From positions 1-39,998 of the forward strand of contig NZ_AULW01000064.1 of NCBI RefSeq assembly GCF_000422485.1: a stretch of DNA of 39,998 nucleotides. The letters are read 5' to 3'. Shown here piece by piece: positions 23,624-32,337 of this stretch. The position numbers and the translations under genes were made by a program. The notes beneath the pieces are model-generated. The model saw only the letters and a list, made by a program, of their open reading frames with translations, was not told the origin of the DNA and ran no database searches. Numbering within the stretch: the stretch's first letter is position 1; each line of letters starts with the position of its first letter. The stretch comes from Paenibacillus pasadenensis DSM 19293. GTDB lineage: Bacteria > Bacillota > Bacilli > Paenibacillales > Paenibacillaceae.

Positions 23624-25797
23624 GACATCACCCGCTTGAACATTTTTTCCAGCTGATAGACCGAGATATGGACGAGGATCGGCCGGCCGTGCGGGCACGT
23701 ATACGGCTGCGCGCATGCCGCGAGCCTCGCCAGCAGCGTCTCGCCTTCCTCGCGGCTGAGCCGGTCGTTCGCTTTAATGGAAGCTTTGCACGAGCACAGG
23801 ATCGCCGCTTCCTCGCGCAGCTTGGCGATGTCGACGGCGCGCTTCTCGCGCAGCGCCCAATCGGCCATCTCCTCGACCAGCTCCTGCTCCCGTCCCTTCG
23901 GGAACCAGTGGGGATGAGAGCGGACGAGGAAGCTTTGCGGCCCGAACGGCTCGAGCTCGACGCCCGCCTCCGCCAGCAGCGGCAGCCGCTCGACCAGCTG
24001 CAGCGCGTCCGCGCTCGTATATTCCAGCGTGAACGGCAGCAGCAGCGGCTGGCTTTCGCCGCTCACCTCGCCGAACTTGCGGTAGTAATATTCGTAGTTG
24101 ATGCGCTCATGGGCGGCATGCTGGTCGATCAGATACATGCCTTCCTCGTTTTGCGCGATCAGGTACGTGCCGTGCAGCTGGCCGACCCAGCTCAGCTCCG
24201 GGAATCCGGCAGCGTCGGCCGCTGGAGCGCCGCCGGCCGCAGGAACGGCCGGATCGGGCGCGAGCTCCGGCGGCGGACTCGCGCTCGCGCCAGCGGCGGC
24301 GGCGACGGGGAGCGACGGAGCGCTGTCCGCTGCGGCGGCCGCGGAATTGGACGCGGCCGCATCCGGCGGCGAAGGCGTACCGGCCGGATCGGCCGGCGAA
24401 GCCGCGTAGCCGGCGGCGGCGGACTCGCGCCAGCCGGCCGCGCCGAAGGCGCCGGCAGCGGGCGCGTACAGCCGCTGCGCCGCATCCGGCGGCACGGCCG
24501 GCGGCTGCGCGGCGGGCGCCCGCCACGGTCCGGCGGCGACGCTGCCCGGCGGCGGGCCTTTGCGCGCCGAAGCGGACGCGGAGCCGCGCGCGCCGTCCGT
24601 GCGCGGCGGGGCGCTGCCCGCGGCAGGCGCGCTCGCGGCCGCCGTCTCGGCGGCGGCCATGCCGCCGGAGGCGGCGCCGGCGCCGGCGGCCGGATCGGCC
24701 GCCGGCATCCCGGCGAAGCCGGGCTCCGGCTGGTGGAAGCGCAGCTGCTCCTGCCGGTACACCGGACCGGAGCGCTCGCCCCGGCCGGACTCGGGACCTG
24801 GAATATGGCGCCTTCCGCCGAGCGCGGCGCGCGCCGTTTCCTCCACGAACGCCTTGAGCTCGGCTTCCTTGCTGAACCGCACCTCCATCTTGGACGGATG
24901 CACGTTGACGTCGACGAGCCCCGGATGCATGCCGATCTCCAGCACCGCGACCGGGAAGCGGTTGATCGGCAGCAGCGTGTGGTAGGCGGCGAGCAGCGAC
25001 GACTGCACGGCGAAGCTGCGGATGTACCGGCCGTTGACGACGGTCGTCAGCGCGCTGCGGCTCGCCCGGGTCAGCTCCGGCTTGGAGATGTACCCGTTCA
25101 GCTCGTAGTCGGCATGCTCGCCGCGCAGCGGCAGCATCGCCTTGGCCGTGCCGGTGCCGTAGACGGCGGCGATCACCTGCAGCCGGTCGCCCGTGCCGGA
25201 CGTGCGGAGCAGGCTGCCGCCGTTATGCGTCAGCGAGAAGGCGATGCCCGGATGGGCGAGCGCGATGCGGTAAATATAGTCCGAGATATGGCCGAGCTCG
25301 GTCTGGATGCTTTTCATATATTTGAGGCGGGCGGGCGTGTTGAAAAAAAGGTCGCGGACGGTCATGTCCGTCCCCTGCGAGCAGCCGGCATGCTCGTCGG
25401 CGGTCAGCTGGCCGCCTTCCATGCGGATGCGGCGGCCGAGTCCGCTGTCGCCGCTCGCGGAGACGCATTCGACGCGCGCGACGGCGGCGATGCTCGGCAG
25501 CGCCTCGCCACGGAAGCCGAGGCTCGCGATCCGGAACAGGTCGCGGTCGCTCAGCAGCTTGCTCGTCGCATGCCGCTGGAACGCCGTCTCCATGTCCTCC
25601 GGCTCGATGCCGCCGCCGTTGTCCTGCACGCGGATGAGGCTCAGCCCGCCCTCCTCGATCGTGATGTCGATCGAGGTCGCGCCGGCGTCGACCGCGTTCT
25701 CCACCAGCTCCTTGACGACGGAGGCCGGCCGTTCGACGACCTCGCCCGCGGCGATCTGGTTCGCCAGATGCTCGTCCAGCACATGGATCTTGCCCAT
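23620..25797 (-). CDS. mutL: DNA mismatch repair protein MutL
   Basis: The product has 725 residues. The GHKL ATPase has ELVENAVDAGATSIDI, DNGGGI and GFRGEAL. The C-terminal domain carries the endonuclease motif DQHAAHERINYE (about 556), CSCKASIKA and CPHGRPI, so it is a nicking-type MutL of bacteria without MutH. Between them, roughly residues 365-525 are a long Ala/Pro/Gly/Ser linker encoded by very GC-rich DNA, longer than usual for the family. The gene lies 53 nt after mutS. Confidence 0.96.
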   Translation of the reverse strand: MGKIHVLDEHLANQIAAGEVVERPASVVKELVENAVDAGATSIDITIEEGGLSLIRVQDNGGGIEPEDMETAFQRHATSKLLSDRDLFRIASLGFRGEALPSIAAVARVECVSASGDSGLGRRIRMEGGQLTADEHAGCSQGTDMTVRDLFFNTPARLKYMKSIQTELGHISDYIYRIALAHPGIAFSLTHNGGSLLRTSGTGDRLQVIAAVYGTGTAKAMLPLRGEHADYELNGYISKPELTRASRSALTTVVNGRYIRSFAVQSSLLAAYHTLLPINRFPVAVLEIGMHPGLVDVNVHPSKMEVRFSKEAELKAFVEETARAALGGRRHIPGPESGRGERSGPVYRQEQLRFHQPEPGFAGMPAADPAAGAGAASGGMAAAETAAASAPAAGSAPPRTDGARGSASASARKGPPPGSVAAGPWRAPAAQPPAVPPDAAQRLYAPAAGAFGAAGWRESAAAGYAASPADPAGTPSPPDAAASNSAAAAADSAPSLPVAAAAGASASPPPELAPDPAVPAAGGAPAADAAGFPELSWVGQLHGTYLIAQNEEGMYLIDQHAAHERINYEYYYRKFGEVSGESQPLLLPFTLEYTSADALQLVERLPLLAEAGVELEPFGPQSFLVRSHPHWFPKGREQELVEEMADWALREKRAVDIAKLREEAAILCSCKASIKANDRLSREEGETLLARLAACAQPYTCPHGRPILVHISVYQLEKMFKRVMS

Positions 25798-25850
25798 CGT
25801 TCCCCACCTCCCTGGGTTGAAAAATCAGCTGCCGACCGAGTCAGTCCGGC

Positions 25851-28592
25851 TCAGCCGAGCCGGCCCTTCTCCTCGTTCAGCCACTGCATCGCCTGCATCG
25901 GCGTCAGGTTGAACAGATCGAGCTTGCGCAGCCGCTCCGCCAGCTCGTCCGCCGCGTCGGCGCCGCGGCCTGCGCGGCGCTTGCCTCCGCCGGCAGCCGG
26001 CGTCTCCGGCTCGCCGAAGATCGACAGCTGGACCGCCGTTTGCGGCGCGGCCGGCCGGCCCGATGCGATCGGCTCTGCCGCGGCCGTCGGCCGCTCGTCC
26101 GGGCGCGCCTGCGTCTCGATCGCCTCCTCGTATGCGGCGGCGGCTTCGCGAGCGGCCAGCCCCTCGCCGCGGCCATGCTCGCCGGCGCGTGCGGACGCCG
26201 CGGCAGGCGCTTCGTGTCCGGCGAGCAGCTCGTAGGCGCGGCCGATGATGCTCTCCGGCAGGCCGGCAAGCCGCGCGCAGTAGATGCCGTAGCTCGTGCT
26301 GGCCGCGCCGGGCACGAGCCTGCGCAGGAACGTCACGTCGCCGCCGCTTTCCTTGACCGCCATGCTGGCGTTGCGCAGGCAGCGGAGCGACTGCTCCAGA
26401 TGCGACAGCTCGTGGAAATGCGTCGAGACGAGCGCCTTGCAGCCGGTCCGGTCATGCAGGAACTCGATGACCGCCTGCGCGATGCTCATCCCCTCCGCCG
26501 TCGACGTGCCGCGGCCGAGCTCGTCGATGATGACGAGGCTGCGGCGGGTCGCCTTGTCGGTCATCTGCTGGATGTCGCGCATCTCGACCATGAACGTGCT
26601 CTGTCCGCCGGCCAGATCGTCCGCCGCCCCGATGCGGGTGAAGATGCGGTCGACCAGCGGCAGCCGCGCCGAGCGCGCCGGCACGAAGCAGCCGATCTGC
26701 GCCATGATGCAGATGAGCGCCGTCTGGCGCATGTAGGTGCTCTTGCCGGCCATGTTCGGGCCGGTGATGAGCAGCACGCGCGCGCCGTCCTCGCTCAGCT
26801 CGGCGCCGTTGGCCATGAACGGCGCGCCGTCCAGCACCGCCTCGACGACGGGATGGCGGCCGCCTTCGATCGACAGGTCGTACTCCTCTCCCATCTGCGG
26901 CCGCACGTAGCGGCGCTCGGCGCTGACCGCGGCGAGCGACTGCAGCACGTCGGCGCGGGCGATGACGTCCGCCAGCCGCTGCAGCCGGTGCAGCTGGTCG
27001 GCAATATGGTCGCGCAGCTGCAGGAACAGGCTGTATTCGAGGTCGGTCATCTTCTCCTCGGCCTCGAGGATGAGCCGCTCCTTCTCCTTCAGCTCCGGCG
27101 TGACGAAGCGCTCGGCGTTGGCGAGCGTCTGCTTGCGCTCGTAGCGGCCTTCGGGCAAAGAGCCGAGATTGGCCTTGGACACCTCGAGGTAGTAGCCGAA
27201 CACCTTGTTGTAGCCGATCTTGAGCGAGCGGATGCCCGTCGCCTCGCGCTCGCGCCGCTCCAGGTCGGCGAGCCAGCGCTTGCCTCCGCTGCTCGCCTCG
27301 CGCAGCTGGTCGAGGTAGTCGTCGTAGCCGGCGCGGATGAGCCCGCCCTCGCGCGTCGACACCGGCGGCTCGTCCACGAGCACCGTGTCGATCATCTCGC
27401 GCAGGTCGCCGCAGTCGTCGACGCCGTCCGCGAGCCGGCGCAGCGTCTCCGAGCCGGAGCCGGCCAGCAGCGCCAGCAGGCTGGGCACGCGCTCCAGCGA
27501 CGCCTTCAGCGCGGCCAGATCGCGTCCGCCCGCCGTGCCGTAGGCGACGCGGCCGACGAGGCGCTCCAGATCATAGATGCCGTCCAGCTCGGCGCGGATG
27601 TCCTCGCGCTGGATGAGGTCGGCATGCAGCGCCGCGACCGCGTCCAGCCGCTCCTCGACCGCCGCGGCGGACAGCAGCGGCTTGTCGATCCAGCGGCGCA
27701 GCAGGCGTCCGCCCATCGACGTCTTGGTGCGGTCGAGCAGCCAGAGCAGCGAGCCCTTGCGGCTGCGGCCCTGCACCGTCTCGGTCAGCTCAAGGTTGCG
27801 CCGGGTGAACGGATCGAGGATGAGATACTGGCTCGGCTCGTAGCCCTGCACCCGGCGCAGATGCCCGAGCGAGCGCTTCTGCGTCTCGGCCAGATAGCCG
27901 GCGAGCAGCGAGACGGCCCGCAGCCGCGCCGGCGGCAGGCCGTCCAGCGCGCCGTCCGGCAGCAGCTGCCGCAGCTTGTCCTCGTCCATCGGCAGCCGCT
28001 CGGTGTAGAGCGCCGGCCGTCCGGCCGCGGGCGGCTGCGCCCGCAGCCGCTCCAGCACGGAGGCGTCGCCGACGATCTCCGCCGGTCCGTAGACGTTGAT
28101 TTCGTCCTGCAGCAGCTCGGACGCCTCGTCGAACGACGTCGCGTACAGCTCGCCGGTCGACAGGTCGCAGGCCGCAAGCGCGAGCTGCCCCGCCTCCGCC
28201 GCGACGGAGACGATGTAGTTGTTGGCCTTGTCGGAGAGCGACTTGCTCTCCATCACCGTGCCGGGAGTGACGACCCGCACGATCTCGCGCCGGACGACGC
28301 CCTTGGCGACGGACGGGTCCTCGACCTGCTCGCAGATCGCCACCTTGTAGCCTTTCTCGATCAGCCTCGCTATGTATCCTTCCGCCGAGTGGTACGGCAC
28401 GCCGCACATCGGGATGCGGTCCTCGCCGCCTCCCGCGCGGCCGGTGAGCGTAATTTCCAGCTCCTTGGCGGCCAGTACGGCGTCGTCGAAGAACAGTTCG
28501 TAGAAGTCGCCGAGGCGGAAAAACAGAAACGCATCCTTGGCTTCTTCCTTTATGGATAAATATTGCTGCATCATCGGGGTCAAAGCGGCCAC
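25851..28592 (-). CDS. mutS: DNA mismatch recognition protein MutS
   Basis: I choose the GTG at 28592 (913 residues), because AGGAGG lies 7 nt upstream and the family sequence TPMMQQYLSIKEEAKDAFLF follows at once. It recognises mismatches through FFRLGDFYELF, where the F-x-E motif inserts at the mismatch. The ATPase has GPNMAGKSTYMRQTA (Walker A) and SLVIIDELGRGTSTAEG (Walker B). Near the C-terminus, after an Ala-rich linker, VQLSIFGE is a likely sliding-clamp-binding motif. The last 40 residues contain the tetramerisation helix (FNLTPMQAMQWLNEE). Confidence 0.96.
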   Translation of the reverse strand: MAALTPMMQQYLSIKEEAKDAFLFFRLGDFYELFFDDAVLAAKELEITLTGRAGGGEDRIPMCGVPYHSAEGYIARLIEKGYKVAICEQVEDPSVAKGVVRREIVRVVTPGTVMESKSLSDKANNYIVSVAAEAGQLALAACDLSTGELYATSFDEASELLQDEINVYGPAEIVGDASVLERLRAQPPAAGRPALYTERLPMDEDKLRQLLPDGALDGLPPARLRAVSLLAGYLAETQKRSLGHLRRVQGYEPSQYLILDPFTRRNLELTETVQGRSRKGSLLWLLDRTKTSMGGRLLRRWIDKPLLSAAAVEERLDAVAALHADLIQREDIRAELDGIYDLERLVGRVAYGTAGGRDLAALKASLERVPSLLALLAGSGSETLRRLADGVDDCGDLREMIDTVLVDEPPVSTREGGLIRAGYDDYLDQLREASSGGKRWLADLERREREATGIRSLKIGYNKVFGYYLEVSKANLGSLPEGRYERKQTLANAERFVTPELKEKERLILEAEEKMTDLEYSLFLQLRDHIADQLHRLQRLADVIARADVLQSLAAVSAERRYVRPQMGEEYDLSIEGGRHPVVEAVLDGAPFMANGAELSEDGARVLLITGPNMAGKSTYMRQTALICIMAQIGCFVPARSARLPLVDRIFTRIGAADDLAGGQSTFMVEMRDIQQMTDKATRRSLVIIDELGRGTSTAEGMSIAQAVIEFLHDRTGCKALVSTHFHELSHLEQSLRCLRNASMAVKESGGDVTFLRRLVPGAASTSYGIYCARLAGLPESIIGRAYELLAGHEAPAAASARAGEHGRGEGLAAREAAAAYEEAIETQARPDERPTAAAEPIASGRPAAPQTAVQLSIFGEPETPAAGGGKRRAGRGADAADELAERLRKLDLFNLTPMQAMQWLNEEKGRLG

Positions 28593-28653
28593 GTGCGTAC
28601 CTCCTGGGCAGGCTTCGACGCGTCTCGCCTGCATTCTATGAAAACCGACCTTC

Positions 28654-28682
28654 ATTATACCAGCAGAACGGAATCCTTACAA
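28654..28682 (-). promoter_or_regulatory. Promoter of the mutS-mutL cluster
   Basis: On the minus strand TTGTAA (28682-28677), a 17-bp spacer and a perfect TATAAT (28659-28654) start transcription about 55 nt before the mutS GTG. The rest of the 28593-28823 gap shows no gene. Confidence 0.65.
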
Positions 28683-28823
28683 AAGAAGAAACACGCCAGA
28701 GCCGGACCGCATCGAGGCTCGGCCGTGCTTCTGCAGCCGGCGGCGCAAGCATCGCGGGCTCTTGCGACGGACGGAGGATTTACCCGGTTTATGTTTAACC
28801 TGACGATCCATTCACCTCGTTAA

Positions 28824-30281
28824 CTAATCGAAAGAACGGATCAGCCCCGCCAGCTCGCGGATGCCTTCGCGCAGGAGGGCCGGCGGCGCATAGGCGAACG
28901 AAAGGCGCAGATGCTGGCGGTCGCCGCGGGCGTAGATCTCGCCGGGATGGACCAGCAGGCCGGCGCGCAGCGCCGCATCGAACAGCTTCGGCATCGGAAG
29001 CGGGCGGCGCAGCGCCAGCCAGATGTAGAAGCCTCCCTGAGGCACGCTCCAGTCCGCCAGATCGGCTGCATGCTCGCGGAGCGCCGCCAGCGCCAGATCG
29101 CGCCGCGCCTTGAGCTCGGCTCTCAGGAACGCCAGATGCCGCTCCTGCTCCCCGCTGAGCAGCCACTCGGCCACAGCATGCTGCGAGAGCGAGCTCGAGC
29201 CGTAGTCGGACTGCATCTTGACGTCGGCCAGCCGTTCGATGACCGGCTCCGGTCCGGCGATCCAGCCGATGCGCAGGCCCGGACCGAGCGACTTCGAGAC
29301 GCTGTCCAGATAGAGGACGAGTCCTTGCCGATCCCTCGCCTTGAGCGCGGCCGGCGGAGGCTCGTCAAGCCACAGGTCGCCGTACACATCGTCCTCGATG
29401 ATCGGCAGGCCGGCCCTGACGCATGCCTGCAGCAGCCCCTCCCTGCGCCGCTCCGGCATGACGATGCCGGTCGGATTGTGAAAGGAGGGCTGGACGTACA
29501 GCATCGACGCCCGATGGCGGGCGGCCAGGCGGCGCGCCTCGTCGTCCCGCATGCCCTGTCCGTCCATCGGCACTCCGACCAGCCGGACGCCGGACGTGCG
29601 GAACACTTGGACCGAGCCGAGATAGCTCGTCTGCTCCGCCAGCAGCGTCGCGCCCTGGCGCAGCAGCCCGAGCGCGATCAGCTGCAGCCCCTGCAGCGCG
29701 CCGGAGACGATCAGCACCGACGACGGCGAGGCGCGGATGCCTCTTGCCTCGAGCCTAGCGCTGACCGCCTCGCGCAGGCGCAGGCTGCCGCGCGGCTCCG
29801 GATAGGCGAGCGGCAGCCCCTCCGGCCGCTCGGCCAGCAGCCGCTGCATGGCGGCCGAGGGCAGCAGCTCGGGCGCGAGCTCGCCCGTGCCGAGCCGCAG
29901 CAGCGCAGGATCCGGCTCCGCGTCGTTGATCTGCCGGATCAGCTCCAGATTGGGCGCATGCAGGCCGTCCCGCACGTAGCGCCCCCAGTCGGGCGGCGGC
30001 GAATCGGCGGCTGCCTTCCAGACATCCGCGGCTACCGTCGTGCCGCGTCCGACCTCCGCCCGCAGCCAGCCGTCCGCGGCCAGCTCGCCGAGCGCGTAGA
30101 CGATCGTGCTGCGGTTGACGCCGTAAAGCTCCGCCAGCTGCCGCTGAGGCGGCACTCGCGTGCCGGGCGGCCATTCGCCCGTCACGATCTTCGTCCGCAG
30201 CTCCTCCTGGATCTGCCGGTAAAGCGGCTCTGCCTCCTTGCGATTCCTTTCTCCGCGCTTCGGCACCGCTGCCACCCCCAT
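28824..30281 (-). CDS. MocR-type GntR regulator with aminotransferase domain
   Basis: The product has 485 residues. An N-terminal GntR winged helix (LYRQIQEELRTKIVTGEWPP…LAELYGVNRSTIVYALGELA) is joined to a class I aminotransferase-like domain. The latter has SFHNPTGIVM, IIEDDVYGDLWL and the PLP-lysine motif SVSKSLGPGLRIGWIAG. MocR proteins bind PLP or an amino-compound adduct and usually control a neighbouring gene. It is divergent from the LysE-type exporter, so I infer that it regulates it. The alternative start codons upstream lack better sites. Confidence 0.92.
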   Translation of the reverse strand: MGVAAVPKRGERNRKEAEPLYRQIQEELRTKIVTGEWPPGTRVPPQRQLAELYGVNRSTIVYALGELAADGWLRAEVGRGTTVAADVWKAAADSPPPDWGRYVRDGLHAPNLELIRQINDAEPDPALLRLGTGELAPELLPSAAMQRLLAERPEGLPLAYPEPRGSLRLREAVSARLEARGIRASPSSVLIVSGALQGLQLIALGLLRQGATLLAEQTSYLGSVQVFRTSGVRLVGVPMDGQGMRDDEARRLAARHRASMLYVQPSFHNPTGIVMPERRREGLLQACVRAGLPIIEDDVYGDLWLDEPPPAALKARDRQGLVLYLDSVSKSLGPGLRIGWIAGPEPVIERLADVKMQSDYGSSSLSQHAVAEWLLSGEQERHLAFLRAELKARRDLALAALREHAADLADWSVPQGGFYIWLALRRPLPMPKLFDAALRAGLLVHPGEIYARGDRQHLRLSFAYAPPALLREGIRELAGLIRSFD

Positions 30282-30306
30282 CGCTTGATAGCCCTCAGTA
30301 TAGCAG

Positions 30307-30339
30307 ATTGGTCGGGTTCAATAGCAACCAATTGGTTGG
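30307..30339. promoter_or_regulatory. Candidate MocR operator between divergent genes
   Basis: ATTGGTCGG (30307-30315) and ATTGGTTGG (30331-30339) are direct repeats 24 bp apart. The second overlaps the perfect 12-bp palindrome AACCAATTGGTT (30326-30337). Two direct repeats in the divergent region are typical of MocR sites. Confidence 0.55.
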
Positions 30340-30409
30340 AGACGCCGCCGCGCCGCGCGTCTACACTTGAACGAGACCGATCTTATCGCACACGAGGAGG
30401 CTTGTCCGA

Positions 30410-31048
30410 ATGTCGAATGCCGCTTGGCATGCGTTCATCCTTGCTTTTGGGCTCATCCTTCCGCTCGGGCCGCAGAACCTGTTCCTGTTCAGTCAAGGCG
30501 CGGCCCAGCCGCGGCTGCTGCGGGCTTGGCCGGCCGTCGCGACGGCCGCCGCCTGCGACACGCTGCTGATCGCCGCGGCCGTTTTCGGCGTCTCCCTCGC
30601 GGCGCTGAGCCATCCGCTGCTCGCGGCCGCGCTCTATGCGGCGGGAGTCGTCTTTCTGATCGTCATGGGCTTCTCCATCTGGAACAGCCGTCCGGCTCCC
30701 GCCGAGCCGCAAGCAGGCGTCGCGGCGCTTCCGGCGCGCAGGCAGGCCGCTTATGCCGCTTCGGTGTCGCTGCTCAATCCGCATGCGCTGCTGGACACGG
30801 CCGGCGTCATCGGGACCGGCTCGCTCGCCTACGAAGGCGCCGACAAGACGATCTTCGCCGTCGTCTGCATCGCCGTCTCCTGGTTCTGGTTCGCCGCGCT
30901 GGCCGCAGCCGGACGGTGGGTCGGACGAAGAAAAGGAAGCGTTCGGATCATGGCGGCTCTCGCACGCCTGTCCGCGCTGACGCTATGGGCGATGGCCGCC
31001 GTCATGGCCGCCGGACTGCTGGGCCAGCTGAGCCGCCTCGGCTGGTGA
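30410..31048 (+). CDS. LysE/ArgO-type amino acid exporter
   Basis: The product has 212 residues and about six transmembrane helices. It begins AFILAFGLILPLGPQNLFLF, where PLGPQN is the conserved LysE motif, and SLLNPHALLDTAGVIGTGS matches the second family motif. LysE proteins export lysine, arginine or related compounds. The ATG is preceded by AGGAGG. It is divergent from the MocR regulator. The exact substrate is not visible from sequence. Downstream to 31175 there is no gene and no convincing terminator. Confidence 0.9.
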   Translation: MSNAAWHAFILAFGLILPLGPQNLFLFSQGAAQPRLLRAWPAVATAAACDTLLIAAAVFGVSLAALSHPLLAAALYAAGVVFLIVMGFSIWNSRPAPAEPQAGVAALPARRQAAYAASVSLLNPHALLDTAGVIGTGSLAYEGADKTIFAVVCIAVSWFWFAALAAAGRWVGRRKGSVRIMAALARLSALTLWAMAAVMAAGLLGQLSRLGW

Positions 31049-31175
31049 CGGCAATCGCGCAGAAAGCGATAAAAAATAGGTATAGGCGAACGTTCCTTTG
31101 AGTTCTCGCCCAGGAGCGGGTACGTTTGAGGCAGTCATGAACGATCTGCATCCGCAGACGCAAAGGAGATGAGGA

Positions 31176-32195
31176 ATGGACCGCGAAGAAAAAACAGGAA
31201 TGGAGCCCGAGCGGCTCGCGCAGGTGTTGAGCCGGATGCTGGGCAAGGAGGTCATCCGCGCCGATTGCCGGCTCGAAAAGCTGCATGGCGGGACTTTAGG
31301 CGATGTTCAGCTTGCCGCAGGCATCGCGGAAACAGCCGATGGGAACAAGGAGCCGTATCGGCTCGTTTGGAAGACGCAGAAGAGGTTCGAGCGTCACGGC
31401 GATCCGCTTTCATGGCGTAGGGAATATGATCTCTACGCGGCGCCCGATCTAGACAAGCTCTTGCCGAAATCGTTCCGTCGCCCGGCATGTTATCGCGCCG
31501 AGCTGAACGACGAGGAGATCCAGCTGTGGCTGGAATATATCGATGGCCGCTCCGGCATGGAGCTGACCACGGACATGCAGGAGCAGATCGCCCGGGAATG
31601 GGGGCGGATCCAGGGCAGGCTATACGCGGAGCAGCCTGCGGCATTGCGGAATCTGCCCCATTTGAGCCAGGTCGAATACACGAAAAACGGCTATTTGCGC
31701 TATCGGTCCTGGCAGGAGCTGCATGCTCGCATCCGCTCGGATGGATGCGGGCTTCCGAAGCATCTGCGCCAGATGCTGATCGATTTCGACGAGCAGGCGG
31801 ACGCCGTTTTCAGCCGCATCGAGCAGCTGCCGGTCGTGCTCTGCCATCGGGATTTTTGGGTGGCGAACCTATTCCATACGGATGACGGCATCGTCCTGAT
31901 CGACTGGGATACCGCCGGATGGGGGTACATGGGCGAGGATATCGCCAGCCTGATCGCGGATGAAGCGGATGTGCCCCGCATGATCGAGATCTACCGGACC
32001 TGCGTTCCGGCCTATCTCAGCGGATTCAACGAATGCTCTGGGGCAGCTCCCATTGCCGATCCTTTCATCTACGAAAGAATGCTTATGATGTACGGATACC
32101 GGCTTGTCGAATGGCATGAATTCGCCGGGTCGCCGGAGGAAAAGCGGCTGCAGCTGGATACGCTGCAACAAATCTATGACATGAAGCCAGCCTAG
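31176..32195 (+). CDS. APH-fold phosphotransferase (aminoglycoside/choline kinase-like)
   Basis: The product has 339 residues. The catalytic loop is CHRDFWVANLFHTDDG (H-x-D-x4-N), followed by IVLIDWDTAGWGYMGEDIASLI, where IDWD is the metal-binding motif. The N-lobe around RLEKLHGGTLGDVQL is also family-like. Members phosphorylate aminoglycosides, choline, homoserine or methylthioribose. This one has no clear closer assignment and is not evidence of drug resistance. AAAGGAGATGAGGA precedes the ATG. It is convergent with the amidoligase gene. Confidence 0.88.
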   Translation: MDREEKTGMEPERLAQVLSRMLGKEVIRADCRLEKLHGGTLGDVQLAAGIAETADGNKEPYRLVWKTQKRFERHGDPLSWRREYDLYAAPDLDKLLPKSFRRPACYRAELNDEEIQLWLEYIDGRSGMELTTDMQEQIAREWGRIQGRLYAEQPAALRNLPHLSQVEYTKNGYLRYRSWQELHARIRSDGCGLPKHLRQMLIDFDEQADAVFSRIEQLPVVLCHRDFWVANLFHTDDGIVLIDWDTAGWGYMGEDIASLIADEADVPRMIEIYRTCVPAYLSGFNECSGAAPIADPFIYERMLMMYGYRLVEWHEFAGSPEEKRLQLDTLQQIYDMKPA

Positions 32196-32272
32196 TACCC
32201 GATTTATTTCGCGGGCAAGGCGTTGGAAAAGATGCTCCTGAGCGAGCTTGCACGCCCGCCCGATATCGCCGA

Positions 32273-32306
32273 AGAGGCCGTCTCCGCCCCAGCGGAGACA
32301 GCCTCT
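32273..32306. terminator. Long stem-loop between convergent genes, probable bidirectional terminator
   Basis: AGAGGC and GCCTCT plus GTCTCCGC and GCGGAGAC pair with one internal C/A mismatch around a CCCA loop. It lies between the kinase and amidoligase stop codons. No strong U-tract follows on either strand, so termination is inferred from position and stability. Confidence 0.55.
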
Positions 32307-32337
32307 TACGCCATTCCTGACGAAGCCTGCAGCCGGA

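Noticed and set aside
18580-28559. Very long plus-strand ORFs opposite PBP1A, mutL and mutS (over 800 codons each)
   Set aside because: They are high-GC shadows of conserved minus-strand genes, rich in Arg, Ala and His, with no recognised family and no ribosome-binding sites.
31176-32195. Aminoglycoside resistance gene
   Set aside because: Only the general APH fold motifs are visible. Chromosomal context and lack of a specific match do not support a resistance call.
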